Translations under genes and position numbers: made by a program
Notes under the pieces: model-generated
The model's input: the letters and a program-made list of their open reading frames with translations, nothing else
Database searches by the model: none
What the model was told of the DNA's origin: nothing
In this document: one piece after another, positions 26,169-34,565 of the stretch
How the letters are laid out: each line of letters starts with the position of its first letter
Numbering within the stretch: the stretch's first letter is position 1
Origin: Bacteroidota bacterium
GTDB taxonomy: Bacteria; Bacteroidota; Bacteroidia; Chitinophagales; Chitinophagaceae
DNA: 42,125 nucleotides
Reading direction: 5' to 3'
Assembly: GCA_018267585.1 (NCBI GenBank)
Contig: JAFDYE010000422.1
Span: 1 to 42,125 of the forward strand

Positions 26169-27944
26169 CTAGTTTATTTTTACGATCGAACCGCTGATCT
26201 CCATGATCCCCTGAGCGGCTACTTTCGCCAGGGCCCCTTCGACGTCCAGGTTGGCATCAGCCTTTACGGAGACTGAAGCGGCGCTGATCGACAAAGAGGC
26301 TCCGGCGGAAATGGTCATGTCGGCGCCGGCTTTGACAGTCACGTTCATCGGACTGTCGACCGTGATGCCGCTGGTATCCATGGTGACCTTATTGCTATTT
26401 TGATCAACTATCTCGATTTTTTGTCCCTGCTCGTCGAGCTGAATGCTGTTACCGGCGGGGGTATCGATGGTAATGGTTTTTGTCTGGTCATTGAAATGCA
26501 CGCGCATCTGACTGCGGGTGATAATTCCTTTTTCGTCGTTGGCGTCGGCGGGGGTTATCGGCGCCGATTTTGCGCTGCTGTGCAGCATACCCAGCATCAC
26601 GGCGTGACGGGGGTCGTCGTTGATAAAGCCTATGATCACCTCGTCGCCGATCTCCGGCATAAAGAAGGCGCCCCTGCTGTTGCCTGCGTCGAGGCTCGCG
26701 ATGCGTGTCCATATCCCCTGTGCGTTGTTGTCGATGACGGGCACCTTCACCAGGATGCGGAACTCGCCGTCGGGATCGTTGCCGAGCTGGACGACCACCC
26801 CGATCTGGAGGCCGTGGACGGATCCGATCAATCCTGCCGCCTGTCTGTCATCGATATTTTTATAAGTTTCGGAATAGCGTTCGGGGTCGAGCCCAAACTG
26901 AATCTGCGTGTCCCAGGAACCTGCGGTGACGTCCTGTCTGACGGCGGTGACATACACGTTGCCGTTCCACCGGTCGCCGACACCGTCCAGCCTGGCCATG
27001 TCTCCGGGGTTGATGCCCGGAAAGCCCGTGACCCTGACGCGTCCCCTGGTCTTGGCGAGCCGGCTTCGAAGCATGAGCCCGTCCACCCAGTCCTGCAGCT
27101 CCTGTTCTAAAAGGTAGCCGCTGTGGTGCATCTGGAAAGAATCGGGGCTTACTGCGCCGGCGAGGTCGCTGCCTGAAAGATTGCCCGGCTGGGTAAATGC
27201 GCTGGCTTCGGTGGTATCGGCGTTGAATAGCTGCTGGCCTGCGTAGTCCCAGGAATGGGCTTCCACTTTCTTCCACTGGTCACGTGCGTCCATCTCGGCC
27301 TCGAACTCAATGATGGAGTAGCCGTATGCGATATTTACAACCGGGCTGGTGGTGGTATCGGGTGGTGCGACCTTGATCGTCCCGTCCCGGACGTTGACCA
27401 GCATTCCGTTGGCTTCCGCGCGCAGGAGCAGGAAATCCCAGTCCGAGACATGGTGTTGCACGATCTGCTTGTGGGTCAGCTTTGTCGTTGCGAGGTCGCT
27501 GCCGAGTCCCGGATAGCGGCCGATAAGATCGTCAAAGAGCTCGCTGTCCTTTTTGTTCTCGAAATAGCGGCTATGCCGGCCCAGCGTCATCTTTACGGAC
27601 TCGTCCCGGCATTCGACGTACAGCTGTGTGTTGCCATTCTCTTTAATGCATACCGACTGCCGCGTGATGACCCCTTTGAAGGCCTGGGTGTTAGTGCCGT
27701 CGAAGCCAAGGTTGATGAGGATCTTTTTCCCCGGAATAAAGGTGGCGGAGTCGCTGACCTCGAACTTCCGTTGTGCGGCGTCACCGTCCCTTACGACTAT
27801 ACGGGCAAGTGGTATCCTGTTCACCTCCTTCATGATGCTGATGCTCATTATCTGGTAGGTGGCGTCGATCGCCTGGCCGTCTACCTGTATCGAGAAGGTG
27901 ACGACGTCGTGTTTCGACGGATTGGGTATTAACAGATCATCCAT
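26169..27944 (-). CDS. VgrG-like spike protein (Afp8-like, gp27/gp5 fusion)
   Basis: This 591-residue protein combines a gp27-like hub (residues 1 to about 380, including HHVSDWDFLLLRAEANG), a gp5-type OB fold (VVQLGNDPDGEFRILVKVP, then FFMPEIGDEVIIGF and DPRHAVMLGMLH) and a C-terminal beta-helix needle (repeats such as GADMTISAGASLSISAAS). It forms the central trimeric spike under the tube, tipped by the PAAR protein. No lysozyme or effector extension is present after the needle. It overlaps the LysM adaptor gene by 8 bases. Confidence 0.93.
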   Translation of the reverse strand: MDDLLIPNPSKHDVVTFSIQVDGQAIDATYQIMSISIMKEVNRIPLARIVVRDGDAAQRKFEVSDSATFIPGKKILINLGFDGTNTQAFKGVITRQSVCIKENGNTQLYVECRDESVKMTLGRHSRYFENKKDSELFDDLIGRYPGLGSDLATTKLTHKQIVQHHVSDWDFLLLRAEANGMLVNVRDGTIKVAPPDTTTSPVVNIAYGYSIIEFEAEMDARDQWKKVEAHSWDYAGQQLFNADTTEASAFTQPGNLSGSDLAGAVSPDSFQMHHSGYLLEQELQDWVDGLMLRSRLAKTRGRVRVTGFPGINPGDMARLDGVGDRWNGNVYVTAVRQDVTAGSWDTQIQFGLDPERYSETYKNIDDRQAAGLIGSVHGLQIGVVVQLGNDPDGEFRILVKVPVIDNNAQGIWTRIASLDAGNSRGAFFMPEIGDEVIIGFINDDPRHAVMLGMLHSSAKSAPITPADANDEKGIITRSQMRVHFNDQTKTITIDTPAGNSIQLDEQGQKIEIVDQNSNKVTMDTSGITVDSPMNVTVKAGADMTISAGASLSISAASVSVKADANLDVEGALAKVAAQGIMEISGSIVKIN

Positions 27945-28653
27945 TGGGACTTAGCTTTATGAGCGGTGGAAGGGATAGCTGAATGCCGGCTTTCAGCTTT
28001 CTTATCGTCGTCAGGCCATTGAAGTTTGCCAGTTCGGTGCAGAATCCGGGATCGTCGTATACGGAGAAGCTGAGGTTGTCGAGCCGGTCTCCCTGTCGCA
28101 CCTTCTGATAGTGTGTCAGGTCGGGCGAGCTGGGTCTGGCCTCTGCCAGTATTTCCTCGCGGGACTTGTGGTGCAGGAAGGTGGCGCTGATCTTTACCCG
28201 CAGCGGGCTGCCGTCCGGTTCGAAGAGGGTATAGTTGATATTCACGTTGGACAGGACACAGCGGAAATTGACCTCCGACCCCCACATGACGATGAGGAAA
28301 TTGGGCCGGTGGATAGGCCCGTTCATGTCATAGCAGCAGAGCAGGAAGTCCTGCAGCTGATCGCTGACGGGTGTCGTGGCGTAGTCCGAGGTCTTCCCCG
28401 AATATCCTTCCATTGTATTCGTTCCATCGAGGATAAAGTCGAGGCTCAGCTCTTCGGGGGCGGTGGAGCGGTAGCGGATCTCCGTGCCTTCGTTGCCGTG
28501 TCCCTGCTGCCGGTCGACGCTCACCTTGAAATTCTTGGTGAATGTCTCCGGGTTGATGGGAGCAACGAACATAAGATCGCTTTGTTCCTGCTTGAACTGC
28601 CGGTCGGTAAAAGACCGGATGATCAGTTTTTCCAGTCGTTTTCTATCGCCCAT
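27937..28653 (-). CDS. LysM-containing tube/baseplate adaptor (Afp7-like)
   Basis: The 238-residue protein matches the contractile injection system tube/LysM protein that joins the spike hub to the inner tube. Residues 1-170 form the tube-like part (FVAPINPETFTKNFKVSVD, and LSNVNINYTLF.PDGSPLR). Residues about 183-230 are a LysM-like module (VRQGDRLDNLSFSVYDDP, then LKAGIQLSLPP). Its start overlaps the DUF5908 gene by 11 bases and its end overlaps the spike gene by 8. Confidence 0.9.
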   Translation of the reverse strand: MGDRKRLEKLIIRSFTDRQFKQEQSDLMFVAPINPETFTKNFKVSVDRQQGHGNEGTEIRYRSTAPEELSLDFILDGTNTMEGYSGKTSDYATTPVSDQLQDFLLCCYDMNGPIHRPNFLIVMWGSEVNFRCVLSNVNINYTLFEPDGSPLRVKISATFLHHKSREEILAEARPSSPDLTHYQKVRQGDRLDNLSFSVYDDPGFCTELANFNGLTTIRKLKAGIQLSLPPLIKLSPNG

Positions 28654-28813
28654 TTTTCTCTTTTAAGATTTCCAGGATCCTATCGACGCATAGTTTCACG
28701 ATCTGCTCGGGGGATGTCGAATCCCCCGAGCCGGCGACCGGTGTCTTGTTGCCCGTCGCACCGTCTTCGGTGACGGTAGCCCTGATGACCAATTCTCTTA
28801 TCTCTACCGGCAT
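28643..28813 (-). CDS. DUF5908 family small eCIS protein
   Basis: This 56-residue gene is easily missed by length cut-offs. The translation begins MPVEIRELVIRATV, the hallmark of DUF5908, a family of short proteins that occur in Bacteroidota eCIS loci between tube and LysM genes. The C-terminal half (EQIVKLCVDRILEILKEKN) is predicted helical and could form a coiled coil. It starts 3 bases after the second tube gene and overlaps the LysM gene by 11 bases. Its molecular role is unknown. Confidence 0.88.
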   Translation of the reverse strand: MPVEIRELVIRATVTEDGATGNKTPVAGSGDSTSPEQIVKLCVDRILEILKEKNGR

Positions 28814-28816
28814 AGT

Positions 28817-29278
28817 CTATCCTTTTTCTGCAAAGATCAAACGATTGTAATTTAACTCCAGCGTCTCCAGCAGCACCTCTCCGCGTTCGGCGTTGAGCTC
28901 GCCGATCTTCCAGCTGCGGGGCCATACATTATTGATGGTCCAGTGGAGGATCCGCTTGTGTGTCTCGCCGAGCAGGTAAATGTGGACCGTTGGCAACGTC
29001 CGGTATTTTTCTTCGTCGAATGTCTCTTTCAGCCAGGTCGTCACGCCCGAGCTGTCGGGTCCCAGGAGGCCTCTTTTCAGGACGAGGGGTCCGTACTTTC
29101 TCCGCGTAGGGATGACGTGTTCAAACCTGTTCTCTCCTCCTTCCCGGATGGTCTCCGTGTCGATGGTGGAGTCGAGCCCTGTGACGGACTGGAACCGAAC
29201 GTCAACGGATTTGGCTTCGGGCAGGTCGAAGAGCACGCTGAAATGGAAATTGACATTCTGATAAATTGTGTCTGCCAT
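28817..29278 (-). CDS. eCIS inner tube protein 2 (Afp5/Afp1-like)
   Basis: The 153-residue product belongs to the phage T4 gp19-like tail tube family. The conserved FQSVTGLDSTI...IREGG strand pair, LVLKRGLLG and the C-terminal LETLELNYNRLIF are all present. It starts 4 bases after the first tube gene. In Afp systems one tube paralogue usually builds the bulk of the tube and the other the layer contacting the baseplate; being nearer the LysM gene, this copy is the likelier baseplate-proximal one (inference). Confidence 0.93.
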   Translation of the reverse strand: MADTIYQNVNFHFSVLFDLPEAKSVDVRFQSVTGLDSTIDTETIREGGENRFEHVIPTRRKYGPLVLKRGLLGPDSSGVTTWLKETFDEEKYRTLPTVHIYLLGETHKRILHWTINNVWPRSWKIGELNAERGEVLLETLELNYNRLIFAEKG

Positions 29279-29282
29279 ATCT

Positions 29283-29747
29283 CTAGGCTTGTGCTTCCAC
29301 GATCCTCAATCCTTCATGAACAAGATCCATCGACTCGATAGCCACCTCGTTGGCGTCTGCCTTCAGATTAGTTGACTGCACCTTCGAGGGCCAGGCCTTG
29401 GCCACGGACCATGTGATGATGGGCTTGTGCTCTTCATCCAGCAGCTTGATGGTGATATCTCTTCTGTATTGCGCCGCGCCTTCCTGGAACATCATTGTCT
29501 TCTTCCAGAGCTCGAAGAACTTGAAATCGCCGAGGAACGTGCCTCTTTTGAGGGAGATATTGGCGTACTTGGTGAGACCCGGCTGTTTTGTCTTGTTGTA
29601 TGTCGGTGCATTGCCTTCGCGGTACTCGATAACTTCAGTTTCGAAGTCGAGGCCGCTGACCTCTGTAAAGCCAAAGCGATCTTCCCCCCATTCTACCTGA
29701 AAGTGAAACTTGGGGAGAGGATAATTCTTTTTAGGATCGTCTGCCAT
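29283..29747 (-). CDS. eCIS inner tube protein 1 (Afp1-like)
   Basis: This 154-residue paralogue of the following gene carries the tube signature FTEVSGLDFETEVIEYREG, then ISLKRGTFLG, and ends in a helix/strand typical of the family (IESMDLVHEGLRIV). It is probably the main lumen-forming subunit. An A/T-rich leader without a Shine-Dalgarno sequence precedes it (29748-29781), which in Bacteroidota fits strong translation. Confidence 0.94.
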   Translation of the reverse strand: MADDPKKNYPLPKFHFQVEWGEDRFGFTEVSGLDFETEVIEYREGNAPTYNKTKQPGLTKYANISLKRGTFLGDFKFFELWKKTMMFQEGAAQYRRDITIKLLDEEHKPIITWSVAKAWPSKVQSTNLKADANEVAIESMDLVHEGLRIVEAQA

Positions 29748-29781
29748 AAATTTATTTTTAAAACGTGATTAGATAAAAAGA

Positions 29782-30756
29782 TTATTTAGCCGGAGCACAT
29801 CTGGTTGCGGGGTCTACCGCCTTTATAACGGCGTCGAGGCCGTCTTTCCAGGCTTTGAACTTGTCGCGCTCTTTGGTTACTTCCAGCAGCTGCGTGTTCA
29901 GTTCGTCTACGAGGACATTGTCTGCGTCGTAGATATCAGAGATCTCGTCGTAGTATTCGCTATCGCAGACGGGGAATTGCAGCATGGGAGTGAGACCGAT
30001 GTCCTCGATCTGGCCTTCGCCCTGTACGTGGTGATGGTGATGGCGTTCGTTCTTTGGCTTCTCGAGCCGGCCGCCATAGCAGTGCTCTTCACAGTGGAAG
30101 GCTTTCTTCCATTCACCGAGGACGGTATGTAGGCCGAAATGATGGCCGAGGTTCTTGTCCAGCCGGTTCGCGAGGTCGATGGCGCCGATAAAGGCGTCGA
30201 ACAGGCCGTCGCGGGTTGCGATTACTGCGTCCAGCTTTTTCCCATAGTCGTCGATCACCAGGCGGATGCCCTGGCCTGCGGGCAGCGCGGGATTGTTGAT
30301 ACACTGGATGCAGGCGATGAGGGCGTCGTACTTTTTTTTCAGCAGGTCAAGCTGCATATAGAAGTCACGGATCATGCAATACAGCAGCTGTATCGACTTC
30401 ACCGTCAGCCGGGAGTTCTTTTCGATGCGGTGGAGGTGGTGGATCAGTATCTCCAGCTGGTGACAGATCTTGCGGGCGGAGTCGTCGATCTTTGTGAGCT
30501 CTTCGTACCATACGCCCCAGAAATCCCGCAGGGCTTTTACGTAGTTGAGGTGTCCGGTGATGGCCGCTACCTCCTTGTCGGCAGCGTTCAGCCGGGCAGT
30601 GACTTCGTTGTATTCCTCCATCCAGCCGTCATAGCAGCAGTCGCCCGTCAGGGGAGGTGGTTCGTCGGGCTTTCCTGGTTTCTTTTTTTCACAGCATTCC
30701 TTCACCTTGGGCTCCCATTCTGCTATCTCGCAGTTCTTGTAGTTAAGAATTAGCAT
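29782..30756 (-). CDS. Cys-rich helical protein of unknown function in eCIS locus (I)
   Basis: I do not recognise a family for this 324-residue protein. It is mostly helical with predicted coiled-coil heptads across about 45-200 and 275-315, and has an unusual number of cysteines, including CC at 21-22 and 40-41 and a HCEEHC motif at 221-226. A run of five histidines lies at 239-243. No signal peptide is seen. It sits between sheath and tube, overlaps the preceding unknown gene by 14 bases, and resembles that neighbour in being helical, acidic/basic mixed and Cys-rich, so the pair may form a complex. A structural accessory such as an outer-particle or fibre-like component is possible; this is speculation. 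Confidence 0.65.
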   Translation of the reverse strand: MLILNYKNCEIAEWEPKVKECCEKKKPGKPDEPPPLTGDCCYDGWMEEYNEVTARLNAADKEVAAITGHLNYVKALRDFWGVWYEELTKIDDSARKICHQLEILIHHLHRIEKNSRLTVKSIQLLYCMIRDFYMQLDLLKKKYDALIACIQCINNPALPAGQGIRLVIDDYGKKLDAVIATRDGLFDAFIGAIDLANRLDKNLGHHFGLHTVLGEWKKAFHCEEHCYGGRLEKPKNERHHHHHVQGEGQIEDIGLTPMLQFPVCDSEYYDEISDIYDADNVLVDELNTQLLEVTKERDKFKAWKDGLDAVIKAVDPATRCAPAK

Positions 30757-31759
30757 TTTCTTGGGGTTTTGTAGTTTGTAAATCAGAAAATGTATCCCTT
30801 ACCTCGCCGCAGATCTCGCAAATCTCGCAGAGGCAGTCGTCGAGTCTGGGTTCGCAATTCCCCTTACCGACCGCGACGCATCCGCACTTCGGACAACATA
30901 TCTCGGATACCGTGTGGTAGACGCCGTCATAGTCGCATCGCTGGTTATACAGGTCGATGATGGAGTCGGTCCTGTCGGCGAGGGACTGGACCAGGTCTTT
31001 TTGCGCATTGTCCAGGTCTGTTTTACGGGTTTTGATGGTGTTTTGCAGCAACGTATCGAAATCCACGGCACGGGCGGACAGTTCGGTCTGGAGTCCGACC
31101 AGGCTGGAGATATTGCCGAACTTCTGTATGCCGATGATATCCGACGAGGCCTTGAAGATGGAGTCGATGTCGAAGGCGAGCGCCCTGGGCATGCAGACCA
31201 GGAGTTTGAGTATCTCTTCCGCGTCCTTGCAGCCTTCCTGAGGATTGGGTGGTGGCGGATTGTCGTCTTTACAGTTGTCGGGATTTTTCCCGGTGATGAT
31301 GCTCCACTGCGCGGCGCTGCAGCTGTCGTTGAGGGAGTTCTCGAGCCTGACTGCGGCGTCCCTGAGGTCGCCTAATTTAATCTTTACGTCTTTGATGCTG
31401 GCAAAGATGCCTTTGAGTGCGGCTGAGAGGCTGTCATCCCAGGTCTTGTAGCCGGCGACATTGGTCGTGATCCGCTTGTTCGCCTGCATCAGCTGCGAGC
31501 CCATGGATATTTCGGTGTTGACGTAGCGCTGGAGGTTGTCCTGTGTGCGGAGGAATTTTCTTTCCTTCTTCTTATACAGGGTCTCTTTTCCGTCGTAGGC
31601 GATCTCCAGCTTGTTAACGTTATCCCGTGCGGTGCTCAGGTTAGTGCAATAGACCTTTTTTACCGCATTTATCTTCTTCTGTGTGGCATTGTCCTTTTCC
31701 TCACAGTCGGGGATGCTGCTGGGTGGTTGCTGGGATGATCTTTGATATGAAGTAGCCAT
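30743..31759 (-). CDS. Coiled-coil protein with C-terminal Cys cluster in eCIS locus (II)
   Basis: The start was set at 31759 because an upstream in-frame ATG lies within the sheath gene. The 338-residue product is largely coiled coil (residues about 25-140 and 180-270) around a Pro/Asn linker (DDNPPPPNPQEG). The C-terminal segment 288-317 packs nine cysteines (CCPKCGC, then C302, CLCEICEIC), which resembles zinc-ribbon or treble-clef metal sites. I know no named family. It follows the sheath gene by 17 bases and overlaps the next unknown by 14. A particle-associated scaffold or binding protein is a guess from context only. Confidence 0.65.
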   Translation of the reverse strand: MATSYQRSSQQPPSSIPDCEEKDNATQKKINAVKKVYCTNLSTARDNVNKLEIAYDGKETLYKKKERKFLRTQDNLQRYVNTEISMGSQLMQANKRITTNVAGYKTWDDSLSAALKGIFASIKDVKIKLGDLRDAAVRLENSLNDSCSAAQWSIITGKNPDNCKDDNPPPPNPQEGCKDAEEILKLLVCMPRALAFDIDSIFKASSDIIGIQKFGNISSLVGLQTELSARAVDFDTLLQNTIKTRKTDLDNAQKDLVQSLADRTDSIIDLYNQRCDYDGVYHTVSEICCPKCGCVAVGKGNCEPRLDDCLCEICEICGEVRDTFSDLQTTKPQENANS

Positions 31760-31776
31760 AAATACGATTTTTTGGG

Positions 31777-33207
31777 TTATGATTCGGAGAGCATTTTGTG
31801 CATGAACTGCAGGATGATGAACTCTGCGGGCCTTACGGCGGCTAGGCCTATCTGGATGATGAGGCGGCCTTCCCAGATATCGAGCTCGGTCATGGTCTGT
31901 CCCAGGCCGATATGCACAAAGTAGGCCTCCTTGGTAGACGCTCCCATGAGGGCTCCGGCCTTCCACTGCTGGGTGAGGAAATTCTCGATCATTGCCTTGA
32001 TCCGTGTCCAGGTGTTCTCGTCATTGGGCTCGAAGACGAACTGTTCGGCGGCGTTCTTTACCGAGGTTTCCACCATGATGAAGAACCGGCGGACCGAGAT
32101 ATAGCGCCATTCGTTGTCGTTGCCTGCCAGAGTGCGGGCGCCCCAGATGATGGCCGGGCCTCTGCCGGGGAAGGTGCGGATGACGTTGATGGACTTGCCG
32201 GCAATGGGGTCTACGTTGAGCGTTTGCTGGTCGTTGTTGGTGATCGACAGTTCGGGCTTGATGGCGTCGATGACATTGACGTTGGCCGGGGCCTTCCATA
32301 CTCCGCGGCTGCTGTCCGTAGCGGCATATACGCCGAGTGCTCCAGAGGAGGCCGGCAGCAGCATATTGAAGTCGAGAATGGCTGTCTGCGCCATGAAATA
32401 GTACGTATTGGCAGTGGCCTTTGCGCCGTCCATCTTCCCGTTGAAGACCGTTGCGCCCGTGGCGTCCTTTACTGTCAGCGAAACGTCGGAGTCCTTGTAG
32501 ATAAAGCTGATGTCGGTGTAGATGCGCGGATAGTAGACGGCGGCGTACTTCAGGTCTTCCGGAGCCTGGAAGAGGCTGGCGCTGCGGAGGTTGTCCACGT
32601 TGGAGGGATTGCCGGGCGCGATGGGCGTCGGACTCATCCATACGTCCAGCACGGTAAAGCGGTCCTTGAGGTTGACGCACTGCTGGATGGCTTTGGAGTG
32701 GATCGTATAGTAGTCCTGCATCGACATGCTCATGGCGTCCGGGAAATGGATCAGCGTGACGTCTTGCAGCTTTTCGATCTCTGTCAGACCGGCTTCCAGG
32801 TCGGGCAGCTGAGGAGCGCCTTTGCTATAGTCTCCGACCGAGACGATATAGCAGTCGCCGCCGCCGTTGTTGAAATACATCTGCAGGGCATAATAGAGCA
32901 TAAATACCGGCATCGTTTTGGGCTTTGTGACGACGCTCGGCGTTGTCAGCGAGAGGTCGATGCTGACGACGATGTCCGTCTCGGGAAGAGCCGGTGTCCT
33001 GACGCCTGGTGTACAGAAGATCTGCTGGTATTCGAAGATCGAAGATATTTTGACGGGCTTCTTGATCGTTGTGCCCGGCTCGGTCTCTCCGAGCGCGATC
33101 TCTGTATAACCAATGAACGCGGGAATTGCCGTTTCGACGGACGCGATGGAAGGCGGGAGCTTTGGGATCTCTTCTATATACACTCCCGGCGTTTTGTAAT
33201 CTGCCAT
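31777..33207 (-). CDS. eCIS contractile sheath protein (Afp2-4-like)
   Basis: The 476-residue protein is a phage tail-sheath family member. It begins with the nearly universal MADYKTPGVYIEEI and ends with the conserved sheath C-terminal region (WKAGALMGASTKEAYFV, LIIQIGLAAVRPAEFIIL). It polymerises around the tube and contracts to drive the spike. It is the only sheath gene in the locus, while Afp and PVC carry several. An A-rich leader precedes the start and the 68-base gap to the upstream gene is the widest in the operon, so an internal promoter or processing site could sit here. Confidence 0.95.
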   Translation of the reverse strand: MADYKTPGVYIEEIPKLPPSIASVETAIPAFIGYTEIALGETEPGTTIKKPVKISSIFEYQQIFCTPGVRTPALPETDIVVSIDLSLTTPSVVTKPKTMPVFMLYYALQMYFNNGGGDCYIVSVGDYSKGAPQLPDLEAGLTEIEKLQDVTLIHFPDAMSMSMQDYYTIHSKAIQQCVNLKDRFTVLDVWMSPTPIAPGNPSNVDNLRSASLFQAPEDLKYAAVYYPRIYTDISFIYKDSDVSLTVKDATGATVFNGKMDGAKATANTYYFMAQTAILDFNMLLPASSGALGVYAATDSSRGVWKAPANVNVIDAIKPELSITNNDQQTLNVDPIAGKSINVIRTFPGRGPAIIWGARTLAGNDNEWRYISVRRFFIMVETSVKNAAEQFVFEPNDENTWTRIKAMIENFLTQQWKAGALMGASTKEAYFVHIGLGQTMTELDIWEGRLIIQIGLAAVRPAEFIILQFMHKMLSES

Positions 33208-33275
33208 AAATTTTGTCTTTTGTTTTTTTAGAAATTGAAATTTTGGGGTGGGGGTGGGATCGATCCGACCTGTGC

Positions 33276-34565
33276 TCAGGGTCCCAGCGGGAATATATCG
33301 GAGGCGGGTACAACGATGTCCGCGAAGATCTGCTGCCCTTCGGGCTTGACGGGATAAAAAGGTTTTGGATTCGGCAGCTTTTTGGTCTTTACCGGGGTGG
33401 GCGCAAATGTGTGGGGCTGCGGCGTCAGCGAGACGAGACTGCCTGCGGTCAGCTTGAGGACGGAGGGGTAGCTATCCTTCAGCGGTTTGCCCTGGTCGTT
33501 GATATAGCGCCAGAAGGAGTACCGGCTCTTGAGCCATATCTCGAATACCGGCGGTGCGATGGCTACCGAACCGTCCGTATTCCGCCGGGTGATCAGCAGG
33601 CCTTTGTCGTCGATAATGCTGAAGGGGGTATTGCCGGGCTGGTTGATTATGTTGACCAGGCCCCAGGTGTTGGCGCCGGCGAGGGAGGCGGAGAGGAAGA
33701 TCAGCTTGTATGTCCTGTTATAGCTGCCGTTGCCGGTGACGTTGAGGTTGTATATGAAGTCATTGCCGGTGACCGTTGCGGGAACCGTAGACAGTTGCTG
33801 TTCGTCTACGCGTATGGAGACTGACCGGAGTATGGTGGCGCTGTTCACTGTCTGGCTATAGACGGTCTTGTTGCTCATGTCGGTAACAGTAAAGCTGGCA
33901 TTCTTTATATTATCCGTGGGTTCAAAATAGTATTGAAATTCCGGTGATACGAGGATGCGGTCGGTCTCGTTGAGGAAGTTCCTGCCGGTGATGGCTGCGA
34001 ACTGTCCTGTGCCGCCCGCGTCGACATAGAAGGCGTTGACCGTGTTATTGGCCAGGGACAGCTCGCCCTGCTCATAGCTGGCTCCGGCAGACTGGGCGGG
34101 TACTGGGTTGGTGAGGAAGGGCGCCGTCTTGACGCCGGTAACAGCGCCATTGGAGAAATAACAAAGGCTGTCGAAGGCGGGTCTGAGGCGTCTGTTCGTA
34201 TACAGGTCGAAGTCGGCGTTGGTGCGGGAGAGCAGGACGGGAATATTCAGACCCTGGGAAAGGCGGGCAACGGGCGCATAGGCGATCTTGCCGCTGTCTG
34301 CGGTGGGGGTCACCTCGATGCCGACCTTGAAGCCCGAATAGGTGCGGACCAGCTTGAGCCGGTTGTCCCTGAACGGCTGTTGTGCGGCGACGATGTAGTC
34401 GACGTCGCTGTTGATGCTTCGTTGGTTGCGGTCGGAATAGTCCTGTAGGAAGCTGTCCCTGGCCGCGGCGGATGCGGCGCCAAATATCGAAGACCCGTCG
34501 GGGTTGGTAAGATAAAATTCGTGCAGCAGCCGTACTTCGAATAATATTTTATAGATCGTTTGCAT
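33276..34565 (-). CDS. Unknown beta-rich protein conserved in position in the eCIS locus
   Basis: The start at 34565 overlaps the DUF4255 stop by one base (TAATG), which is far more plausible than an upstream ATG inside that gene. The 429-residue protein begins MQTIYKILFEVRLLHEFYL. It is rich in beta strands, Asn, Thr and Val, has a middle region resembling immunoglobulin-like or adhesin folds (SFTVTDMSNKTVYSQTV), and ends in a Pro/Lys-rich tail. No signal peptide or enzymatic motif is visible. Lying between terminator and sheath genes, it might be a tip-distal collar or a surface-exposed binding protein. The function is unknown to me. Confidence 0.7.
   Translation of the reverse strand: MQTIYKILFEVRLLHEFYLTNPDGSSIFGAASAAARDSFLQDYSDRNQRSINSDVDYIVAAQQPFRDNRLKLVRTYSGFKVGIEVTPTADSGKIAYAPVARLSQGLNIPVLLSRTNADFDLYTNRRLRPAFDSLCYFSNGAVTGVKTAPFLTNPVPAQSAGASYEQGELSLANNTVNAFYVDAGGTGQFAAITGRNFLNETDRILVSPEFQYYFEPTDNIKNASFTVTDMSNKTVYSQTVNSATILRSVSIRVDEQQLSTVPATVTGNDFIYNLNVTGNGSYNRTYKLIFLSASLAGANTWGLVNIINQPGNTPFSIIDDKGLLITRRNTDGSVAIAPPVFEIWLKSRYSFWRYINDQGKPLKDSYPSVLKLTAGSLVSLTPQPHTFAPTPVKTKKLPNPKPFYPVKPEGQQIFADIVVPASDIFPLGP

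Noticed and set aside
26169..27944. Type VI secretion system spike
   Set aside because: No TssJ, TssL, TssM, TssB/C pair or ClpV is present, and the spike is followed by Afp-type genes.
30025..30045. Vector-derived His tag in the unknown eCIS gene
   Set aside because: Five His residues lie in the middle of a natural gene with no vector sequence around them.
31912..33231. A 439-codon open frame on the plus strand opposite the sheath gene
   Set aside because: The minus-strand frame encodes a full, conserved sheath protein; the plus-strand frame is a GC-driven shadow with no recognisable motif.
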